A DNA stretch of 64,000 nt from Latrodectus hesperus (taxonomy: Eukaryota > Arthropoda > Arachnida > Araneae > Theridiidae), in the NCBI GenBank assembly GCA_037975125.1, contig CM075853.1:69238268-69302267 (forward strand). The letters run 5' to 3'. Within the stretch, counting starts at the first letter, position 1. Each line of letters starts with the position of its first letter. The notes below the pieces were generated by a model. It had not been told where the DNA came from, ran no database searches, and saw only the letters and a program-made list of their open reading frames with translations. Below, in pieces: positions 55,710-64,000 of this stretch. Both the position numbers and the translations under genes were made by a program.

Positions 55710-56425
55710 ACATTCAGTTTTGGAAAATTTGAATAAAAGTCCCGGAAATCTTCTCTAGTTTTACTGAGGCTGAATTCGAAATGTCAACTAATCATGGAAT
55801 ATAAAAAAGATGTAAAATCTATGTGTTATAAACAAATTGGGAGAAGAAATTGATTCAAAAAGTAAAAACCTTGAAACGTTAACATTTCAAAATCAATAAA
55901 ATAATTCACTATTCCTACTTTTGAAAATAATCCAAAATAACTATTTTCAATAATAGTGCGTATTTACAGTAAAATATTGAGGGATTTTCTACGAAATTTT
56001 GCTTGCAGTGGCATTTGGAATTGTAACTTTTTTCTTAGTAAGTTTTCAGAGTATTGCCTTCATGCTATTGTCCTTTCATTTGAAACAAGCCTCATAATTG
56101 ATTCTTTTGAAAAAACCTAAATTTAAAAATTCCATATAAAGCTGGAGAATTTGCTTAATTTTATTTAAGTTATTTTTAATGGACTCAAAACGAGAAGTAT
56201 TTTATCTTGGCAGATAACCTGAAAAATGGCATTTCACAAATGTGCGTGTGAACTTAAGAAAATTCACATAATTCTATTTTTTATTCTTTACTTAATTTTT
56301 TTTTCAAAAAAAAAAAAAACCAAATCTATTTGGAAATTTTTATTGATATTTTTATATTTTATTTAATTTATTTTCATTAAAATCTCATCGTTTTCAAAAT
56401 CGTTCAGTAGAACTTTTTCATCTTT
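55710..56425. other. AT-rich sequence
   Basis: Nothing recognised. Confidence 0.5.
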
Positions 56426-56429
56426 GGTA

Positions 56430-56960
56430 TTGTAAAGAATGTCTTTGTTATCGTTTGACATTGTTGTCGTATATTCTACAAGAATAAAATCAAATCGAAG
56501 GCTTTATTCCATTGTCATTCTCGTAATATCTGTCCGAGTGACAACTGCGAAGAAAAGAGCTGTCGAAAGATCAAAAAACTTTGTTACAAGTTGTCTCTCA
56601 GTAATCGCCGAGATTTATTATGATCTCGCCACAAAACCGACTTCTCATGCGCGGCAGGAAAAAAAGCTGAAACAGAAGTGTTCCAGGATGTCTTTTCTCA
56701 GTGTCTTGTATCATTTTTTCTCCAACCATGAGCTCACAGATATTTCTACCCGATCAATGGAAACTTCGCAACGATGATGGGGCTGACGAAGCCATCTGCG
56801 GTAGCTGCCACAGCACGGGAAAAAATGATTGATAAAGTAGTTTATATCAAGAATCCCCCGTTGAAGACAAATCGGAGAAAGGTCGAAAATCAGATTTACA
56901 GATGAGGTGAAGTTTTTGTGTTGTATAGTTGGGAACACTGAACCCTTTTTTTCCCCCAAA
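56430..56960. other. Less AT-rich block with a 112-codon open frame
   Basis: An open frame (56439-56777, +) begins MSLLSFDIVVVYS and has hydrophobic then basic segments. I recognise no domain, no acceptor or donor is convincing, and codon use looks random. An 82-codon frame overlaps on the other strand (56711-56959). gaagccatctgcggtagctg and cacagcacgggaaaaaatga suggest constrained non-coding DNA as likely as coding. Confidence 0.3.
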
Positions 56961-56964
56961 TGTT

Positions 56965-59335
56965 AGTATCGAAATTCATCTTCTGTTTAGGAAAGTAAAT
57001 AGAAAAAATTGGAGCATTTATTTATTTTTTTGTTTCAGTGTGACCCTTAAAGATAAAAGTCAAATGTCGTTTGTTATGGCACCCCAATCTGTTCAGAGAA
57101 ATTGATAGCTGTCGTTGCTCTAAAAAATGATGCACTGTATTTCAATACACTTATTTGTTTGAATATGTTTTTGTCTAACCAAGGATGGTAAATACTTTAC
57201 ATTCAGTTTAGAAAAAAATGTCTCAGTAATAAAAAAAATATGTTCCTTCTTTTCAAAAATTTAACTCCATCCTATTTTATAAAGTAAATAAATTTTTGAA
57301 GATAACTTTTTGTTTCGAATGTTATTTGAAAAACAACAATTTAAATAGGATACTGCGATCTATTTTTATTTCTCTAGCAAATGTTTTAATACATCATATA
57401 GTAATAAATTGTAAAGATTCATATTATGTTTCGCAGTCTTGGCCATTCTGTTCGTATAAGTTTGTGCGATATTCTTAATCGAGTATTAAATAAAAGCCTT
57501 AATCAATATTAGTTGATCTGTTCCCTGACAATCTTTGGTCAACTGCACACCAAACCAGTTTTAGAATGTTTCAGCAGGATTTTGATAAAATCTATGGTCT
57601 AATGAATAGATCGACCTTTTCTCAGTGGTAATGTCCTTATTTTTATACAAGCCACTATTGAATAACGCATTTTGCGCGTGTGTTTCTTGTATATATGTCT
57701 ATAGGGGTGGGTGTTTAGAAATTTCTTGTATTTCTGTTTGCGGCATGTGGATATGACGTAACTTTTTATGAAATATCATTCTGTAAAGCAATAATATGTA
57801 GTAAATGTCAAAATGACATGGCTATTTACGTCTCCACTATACTGCATACAGTAATAGAGAATCCAGTGTATATGTTTTCCACATTAAAATAAATTAACAT
57901 GTAAACATTTTTAACTTTTAATTTTAATGAGCATTTTATTTTATTCTAGCTTTTTTACTATCTAAACTACCAGTTTATTCTGTTTGATATTTTAAATTAT
58001 ATAAACTTGATTCCCCTTTTTATTAAATTTAAAAAAATTCTTTTAATATAATAACTACAAATCATAAAATAATTCAAGTATGCTTTTCACAGTTTAGTAT
58101 GTATGAAAATATATAAAAGTTTTATTCATCTACGTTAGTAGATTTTTGTTTAGTTGCTACTGAATGCTTTTCTGCTTATGAAACTCTGCGCATAACATTT
58201 ATGATGCTTGAAAAATATCTTTAAGTACTCTATCCAATTTTATACATAACATGAAAAATATAAATGAAAAAGTATTTGAATATTTCTTGTGTTATTAATA
58301 CAAGTAATAATTTAGATATTTTGAAACTCATTTTTTTTCTTCATAATTGCTTCGTCTTGAAGGAGAGCCGGTTTAGAATAGAATTTACACTCACCAGCCT
58401 TGAAAGAATTTGACTTAAATTAGTTATTTACATTCAATGCTTTAATAAAGCAAGTCATATAAAGTACAAAATTACTTCGAAAAATATTAATATTAAATAA
58501 TTGAAAAATAATATAGTGTTAATGTTAAAAATTATTTAAGAACAATTTCATAAATAATTAGTTGTTAATTAATAATTTACATTCATGTTAGCTAAAATAG
58601 GAATAATTAATATTAAGTTTATTTGTGTGAAAGCAAAAACATTGTAATTACAAATGTCTATACGGCGACATTTTTGGATTTGTGAACATGTGGTATAAAT
58701 GGTAACACATGTTATATTTCCTAATTATTTTCATTTCCAGTGTGGTTTTATTTATTTGTAGTAACTGTGTATACTCATTAAACCTTAAGTTGCAGTTGAA
58801 TTAGCATCTAGTTTGCGTAGAATGATAGACCTAAGTATCAAAATTAGGAAATTGCCGTGACACATCACTTGGAACACATTGCATTACACTGATCATACTA
58901 CCCTTTATATAAACCAATATTTCCAGTGTGGCTCTGCAAAAACTAATGATACAAGTGGTTATTTAAAACTTCTATTTGTTTTTGCAAATTTGCTTCTTAT
59001 TACACATATTTAAATGAAGTTGTATCAGCAGTTTATTTTTTGGTTATTTTCTTAAAAATAGCATTTTTTTTAAAGAATTTATTGTGAACTTCTCCTTGAT
59101 ACAATTTTAATATAGTCATACATTATTCTTCCAATTCAAGTATAATTGTAAGTAACTGATCCATATATATCTTTAGCACCTAATTTTCCTCGAAAACGCT
59201 ATCCAAATATTGGAGATCTTCATTTAATTAGGGTTTGATGCTCAGAAAGGATTCCACATGAGAAGATGGAGAAATGTCGATAACCTATTGATTCGAAATT
59301 AAAAAGAAAGACTCCCATTTGGAGGAAGCATACTT
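56965..59335. other. AT-rich sequence, nothing recognised
   Basis: A 60-codon open frame (57296-57478) and a few mixed patches (57500-57760, 58660-58900) show no assignable content. Confidence 0.45.
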
Positions 59336-59339
59336 CATT

Positions 59340-59660
59340 CTCACCTCATTTAGAAAGAACTATTGGGGGATGCGTGGGTGGAGAGTATTCCCTCATTAAG
59401 TCCCTCCCCCTCCTGAAGATATCACCCTCCCGGAGTCTCTTTGTTCAGCCGTGATTCTCGGATCGCTTCTTGTTTGCCGTCAACGTATCCGGTGTTTATT
59501 GAAGGGAATCGAAAGGGTTGTTGGGCTTCTTTCTCGGCTCTCATCCGACCGGAGTTCTATGGAGGAGGAACTAATTCTTTAACTTGGCGTCGGATGGAGA
59601 TACCTCGGGATTTGGAGGGAGATCGCTGCCAATTCTAATTAAATTCTCGACTCTCGAGTT
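59340..59660. promoter_or_regulatory. GC-richer island, candidate regulatory element
   Basis: gggggatgcgtgggtggaga, tccctccccctcctgaagat, caccctcccggagtctcttt, ctcatccgaccggagttcta and ttggcgtcggatggagatac form a pyrimidine-rich then purine-rich block. A 65-codon frame (59441-59638) has no domain. The paired 'ccggag' and 'tcggat' words give weak dyad symmetry. Confidence 0.35.
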
Positions 59661-59955
59661 CTTTTACCGAAACTGTATGCAATTTATTTTATTTACGTTC
59701 AATTTTTGAAAGTGATCAATGTAAAAAGTTGAAGGTAACACTAAAATAAAAATGTGAAACATCAGAACTCTTAATTGGTACCCCAAAACTATATAAAGTG
59801 TTTTATTTCTCAAACTTTGAAGGTATTACAGTTTCTGATTTTACCTTTTTACGCAACTCAGCAAAACCAAATGCATATTTTATTTTGGTATGTATGAAAC
59901 TGTAGAGAAGCGCTCGTGCGTCTTGCGCTTGTTTTTGAATGGATTATCAGATCCT
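59660..59955. other. AT-rich spacer
   Basis: Nothing recognised. Confidence 0.4.
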
Positions 59956-59959
59956 AGTA

Positions 59960-60095
59960 GCTTATGAGTGTTCAGGGTATTGGTTCAATACTTCACAGTT
60001 GCCATCTTGAGCATGATGTCTGTTAAAATTCAGTAACAACTTCAAACATAAATACAGGATGAATAAGCCCTCTTGTGGAAAAAAAATCACCAAAA
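59960..60095 (+). mobile_element. SINE-A copy, strongly decayed
   Basis: tagtagcttatgagtgttca, ggttcaatacttcacagttg, gagcatgatgtctgtt and gaataagccctcttgtggaa keep the family order just upstream of a younger copy. Confidence 0.5.
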
Positions 60096-60118
60096 GTAAT
60101 CATTGGACCATCAAGATT

Positions 60119-60285
60119 AAGCCGATGGTTAGTGCTCTTCTCTTAGTTTAAACAGTCCGTAGGTTTGAATCTCACCTAGGGTTTCGATGTTTGAGTAGTA
60201 CAGAATCCACATTCAACCGTAGGTCCCGGTTTAATTAGCCCTCGTTAGCAAAAAATGACCTTGAGGGACAAAGAAACCAAACTAA
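60119..60285 (+). mobile_element. SINE-A copy, near full length
   Basis: aagccgatggttagtgctct, gtaggtttgaatctcaccta, acagaatccacattcaaccg, taggtcccggtttaattagc and aaaaatgaccttgagggaca. It is moderately diverged and may have landed at the tail of the older copy 59960-60095. Confidence 0.85.
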
Positions 60286-60289
60286 CTAT

Positions 60290-61250
60290 CATGATTAAAG
60301 TATAAATTGAGAAAAATATTCTCTTCCACTTTTTAAGATCAAAACAACTATAGTAATGTGTTTTTACTGCTTAGCTAATCTTTTCCTTTTCTATATTTTT
60401 AGACACACCCTTCCAACAGGTAAAACTTCGAGTAAAAACAATCATTAAAATAATAATTAAGTAATATTATTCAAATAAATGTAGGGAAAATGAAAATAGT
60501 TAATATAAGCACACTAAAGTTAAAAATGACATTAATATGAGTTAATTTTACGAATGAAAGGATCGAATCTAGTCTTAATTTTATATAAATACATCACACC
60601 TTGGTCGTGCCATGAAAACTCCCAAAAAAATTATTTCTTCATAATTTTAGAAATTTTAAAGAATTAATGAGTGCATATTAAAAATGATATTTAGATTGTA
60701 AATTTAATGACTAATTAAAATGGGAGCTAAACTTTCTTAAGGTAAAACGTGATACTTACCAGATGAGCTAATTATTTTGAAAACTTGACTGATTAACTTT
60801 GTTAGTTTATTATTTATGAAGTTAACAATTTTGCATTGAACGCGAGAATAAATTATTGTATAACCCTTAAAAATGATAAGCTGTGTGCATGTATAACGTT
60901 AATTAACGTATCAATAAAAATTTAAATTTTCATAAATTTATAAAGTTACTTTTGGATATCTTGACGATATTATGTGACATTTAAATATATTTCAAAAATA
61001 TTTTATTTTAGAAAATTAATTAGTTTCAAAATGTTTAACATTTGCATATTTTTCTTAACCATATGTAAAATCTGTATCAGCAAAAGAAGGAATTAATTTT
61101 TGAGGTTTAAATATTTAGTACATAACTAAAAAAGCGTATTTACTCTTTTATTATTTTTTAGTTATAGTTTGAGTAATAACTTCCTACCCCCTCCCCCGAA
61201 AATTTTCACAATTTTATTTCTGTTTTCTTTAAGCAGAATTAACAATGGTG
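60290..61250. other. AT-rich sequence
   Basis: Nothing recognised. Confidence 0.5.
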
Positions 61251-61257
61251 TAATTAT

Positions 61258-61430
61258 CACGTTTGCATTCAGTTTAATAATTCGTGGGCTCGATTCCACT
61301 CTCAGGTTTGATGTTTACGATAGTCTGTCATTCATATTAAAATGGATTTGAAACCCTGGTTTGGATTCCCCGAATAAGAACTACATTTGCAAAAGATGAT
61401 CATGGAATTATTAACTAACCAAAACCAAAT
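61258..61430 (+). mobile_element. SINE-A copy, diverged
   Basis: ttcagtttaataattcgtgg, gctcgattccactctcag, gtttgatgtttacgatagtc, then a degraded body and an AACCAAAACC tail. Confidence 0.65.
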
Positions 61431-61434
61431 CATT

Positions 61435-62295
61435 CTATTTAAATGTTTTGTATTTTCTATAATATATCATTTGGCTTTGGATGTTACTATTTTTTGTCCA
61501 CATTAACGATTAATTTCGCTTTCAATCAACAATATTAAAAAAATAATTTTGATAAAAAAATACTTTTCATTTTTTAAATAAAGAAAATTTGAACATCGTC
61601 TAGTAAGCAAATTTATTAACACAAATTACGGATACAATAACTCTCTATATTACCATATTTTTAAATTTTAATTGCCAATTTGATATACTAAATTTTTTAT
61701 TTTTATGGTGAGAGTAGTGGTATTTTTTTATGAGAGTGGTGGTATGGTGGTATTTTTTATTTTTATGATAATGACATAAAAGAAGCTAACGCGGAATAAT
61801 TTTGGCAATTTTAAGATTGAATATCACATTAAAAATATCTGTGTCAAAACTTAGGTTTTTATAAGTTCTAAATTGAAATTCAGTTTTTAGTGAAAAAAAT
61901 TCTCATATTAAAAGAGCTATTTTCACATTCCAGTTCTATAATTTGGCTTACTTATACGAGACTGAATTTCATAATGAATATTTTATAGCCTTTTTTAGGC
62001 TCTGAATTCTGAAATTAAATTATCCACTTCTTCTGAGCTCGGTGCTTTCTCTTGAGGTTTATCTCTTAAAAAAAAAGATTCCATTTTGCTCAGAAACAAA
62101 TTTCCTCACTTATTACAGAAACATTTCTTAGGCTCTATAAACGTGGAGTAAAAATAAATTAATCTCATGAAATTATAAAAAAAAAACGCATATTTTATTT
62201 TGAATGCATTTTGCTAGAGAAAAAATGAACTAAAAAGTATTTCTCCTTTTAAAAGAAAAATGTTCAGCTGAAGTCGAAAATTTCTTCTTTAAAGG
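61435..62295. other. AT-rich sequence with a small tandem duplication
   Basis: At about 61694-61766 tttttatttttatg and gagagtgGtggtatttttt words are repeated two or three times. The rest is featureless. Confidence 0.45.
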
Positions 62296-62299
62296 TCTT

Positions 62300-62525
62300 T
62301 AAATGTTTCATTAAGAAGCGGCTGTAAATCTTGGCAGCTTTGAGAGGCTCGTATACTTGGCAGGCTTCGAGACTTTGGCGAACCTGATTTTTCCCTGCGG
62401 GATATTAAATGGAAATTTACGGCGCCAAAGCTAGATTTAGCATTATTTAGATAGCTGATATATTCATTGAGAGGGCTGTAATCTTTTCTAATGTGGTCGG
62501 GAGATTGGGTCAAAATTGAATTTAG
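62300..62525. other. Less AT-rich block, candidate conserved non-coding element
   Basis: ggctgtaaatcttggcagct, gtatacttggcaggcttcga, gactttggcgaacctgattt and acggcgccaaagctagattt include three TTGGCR/TTTGGCG words of NF-I or E2F type. A 74-codon minus-strand frame (62289-62513) has no domain. Confidence 0.3.
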
Positions 62526-62529
62526 TTGA

Positions 62530-62958
62530 TATCAACGAACGAATTAAAAAATACTCATAAATAGGAAAATAATAAAAATAATTTTAAATAAACATTTTTG
62601 TGTGTTTTAGTACTGAATTCATCTATTTTAGATGGGATGAATATATTTTTTATTAATTTAAATAAAATCATTCGCTCAATCTTGTAATAAACTGATTATA
62701 TATTTTAGTGAAAAATATTTTACTCAAAAATCATAAAAAACTGAAGTTTTATCAAAATTTTTAACATTTCTACAATTTTTTTAAATTATCAGTTTTTATT
62801 ACAACAGCAAAGCAGTGGATATACAACTTATTTTACATTTGAGAAAAGTATTTCATTTTTGATTGTGAAGATCTTATGATAAACATAAATTTAAAATTTA
62901 ACACCTATAAATTCAAAACCTGCCTCTTTTCCATATATCTGGCTGCGTTATTCCAATT
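62530..62958. other. AT-rich sequence
   Basis: Nothing recognised. Confidence 0.5.
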
Positions 62959-62962
62959 CTAA

Positions 62963-63100
62963 TTGCTGAATACCAAGCTGGTTGCTGAATAATTGTTGCT
63001 CGTTCCTTCTGGTCAACAGTTCGGGTTCTAATCCCACCTCGAGTTTGGATGTTTGGTGTGTTTCGGAATTCATTTTAAACTGTATGTTCCTTTTTCTAAA
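62963..63100 (+). mobile_element. SINE-A copy, tail lost
   Basis: aagctggttgctgaataatt, ccttctggtcaacagttcgg, gttctaatcccacctcgagt, tgtttcggaattcattttaa and actgtatgttcc. Confidence 0.7.
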
Positions 63101-63199
63101 TGAAAATCACTTTCAAAATTAGTTAAGTATTAAATTTTCCAATACTTTACTAATTTTTAAAGTAATTTTGAATGATTTTCATTGTTAGTTTTTTTATAT

Positions 63200-63370
63200 C
63201 TGTAAAAATCAAGCACTTAACAGACGAGAACTTTCGATTTCTTTATGTGCCGATGTTAAGAGACAAGAGGCATAGTGGGGGTGTGTCGGAGCGAGAGAAC
63301 GGTGTGGTTGTGTGTAAAGACGAGTGGTAGCGGAGGTACCGCTTCCAGGCAATGGAAAATACATGTGTTT
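63200..63370. other. Less AT-rich block, unassigned
   Basis: tagtgggggtgtgtcggagc, gagagaacggtgtggttgtg and gcggaggtaccgcttccagg (with an AGCGG/CCGCT dyad) lie within a 111-codon minus-strand open frame (63209-63544). Its product has no recognised domain. Confidence 0.25.
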
Positions 63371-63549
63371 CGAACAATGTAAAAAGAACCATCTAAATTT
63401 ATGTTTGTGTCTATAATTAATGTTTGTTAATGTAAAATAAATGTGTCGTAAAAATGAAGATATTTTGGTATTACTGAATGATCCTGGAAACGACAGGTTA
63501 GTGGAACTGTCATAAAATCTTTCTAAGAAATTCGATTCAGTCACTTGTA

Positions 63550-64000
63550 TTATTACAATTATGACTCAGAATGAAAAAATGATTAAAAATTAAATAAATG
63601 AAATATATAAAAATGGCTGTTTTTTGAAGAATCTGACTGTCAAAAACTTTCTTGTAAATTATCGAATAAACAGCGAAAAAAAATTCAGTTCATATATTTC
63701 GAGTCATTTGAGCTATTAGCTTAATTTATTGATTTAGAGAAATCTTTATATTCATGTTTTACTTTCATCACGATATTTGAGTACTCTTACCATTGTGGTA
63801 TTAATATCGCTCATAAAAATAACAATTGAATACTTGTATTTATAAAATTGACTTTAAAAATATGTAGTGTTCAATGTTATTTACTAACAGATACAAATTT
63901 ATATTTCTCTAATCTAACAAACCCTCTAGAAAACATTCAAAACGTAAAATTTTAATTCTTTCATTTCTTTGTACAAAAACATTGCATGGCTGAGAAAAAT
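63550..64000. other. AT-rich window end, nothing recognised
   Basis: Plain AT-rich sequence with no feature. Confidence 0.5.

Larger units (their letters stand above)
4616..64000 (+). other. Inferred long phase-1 intron (to window end)
   Basis: I found no continuation of the LHFPL6 reading frame (the expected conserved GWDS…CG block of the second extracellular loop and TM4) on the + strand. I also found no other host gene on either strand. The simplest reading is that the rest of the window is intron, filled with repeats and AT-rich sequence. It could instead include intergenic DNA if the exon belongs to a truncated or misassembled locus. Confidence 0.5.

Noticed and set aside
56439..56777. 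112-codon open frame as a host gene
   Set aside because: No domain, no splice sites and an overlapping open frame on the other strand. Kept as an unassigned block only.
62632..62650. agatgggatgaatat as a possible start of the next LHFPL6 exon (GWD-like)
   Set aside because: Translation does not continue into the conserved second loop or TM4, and stops follow in the frame.

Overview
This is a 64 kb eukaryotic nuclear window, strongly AT-rich (roughly 70% by eye). It contains one recognisable host exon and a dense population of small transposable elements and their decayed remains. It has no bacterial or phage architecture, rRNA, CRISPR array or operon. The LHFPL-family exon with a consensus splice donor, the many tRNA-derived SINEs, and the Tc1, mariner and hAT fragments point to an arthropod. 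A large-intron arachnid such as a spider is the best guess, but that rests on general resemblance and not on a database match.

Layout. 1-4.2 kb: AT-rich flank with two less AT-rich islands (about 690-905 and 2950-3190). The second carries an RFX-type X-box, an inverted CCAAT box and two CACGTG E-boxes 7 nt apart, and is a plausible promoter region. 4216-4609: first coding exon of a LHFPL6 (LHFP)-like tetraspan membrane protein, 131 codons plus one base, ending at a GTGAGT donor. I found no further exon of this gene, so 4610-64000 is best read as part of a very long phase-1 intron.

The inferred intron holds: (i) SINE-A, a tRNA-derived element of about 177 bp with more than 20 copies in every state from nearly intact (27664-27840, 9157-9309, 49030-49200) to barely visible; (ii) SINE-B (49601-49854 with a perfect 13-bp target duplication; 30567-30800 reversed); (iii) SINE-C (13453-13731 reversed; 35262-35515); (iv) a further reversed tRNA-headed SINE near 8660-8832; (v) a short retroposon tail module ending in (AACC)n at 6.1, 28.5 and 30.5 kb; (vi) DNA transposons: a decayed Tc1-like transposase (7209-7980), the 5' end of another Tc1/mariner element (51934-52238), a mariner 3' end lodged inside a SINE-A (15900-16130), and a 944-bp TIR element with TA target duplication (26582-27525) that holds a complete 301-bp hAT-type element with an 8-bp duplication; (vii) dispersed repeat pairs (18.8/21.4 kb, 29.9/31.0 kb, 16.2/50.6 kb) and long AT microsatellites.

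Between the repeats are less AT-rich, non-coding stretches (around 12.6, 14.8, 19.1, 22.6, 34.5, 36.2, 36.9, 39.1, 46.7, 50.1, 56.5, 59.4 and 63.3 kb) that look more constrained than their surroundings. They are candidate intronic regulatory elements, which only comparison with related genomes can confirm. I did not see a clearly new biological system. The strongest points are the nested TIR/hAT insertion, an 84-nt fold-back inside the Tc1 gene that looks like a template-switch product, SINE insertions with readable target duplications (one only 44 bp long), and the promoter motif cluster upstream of the exon.
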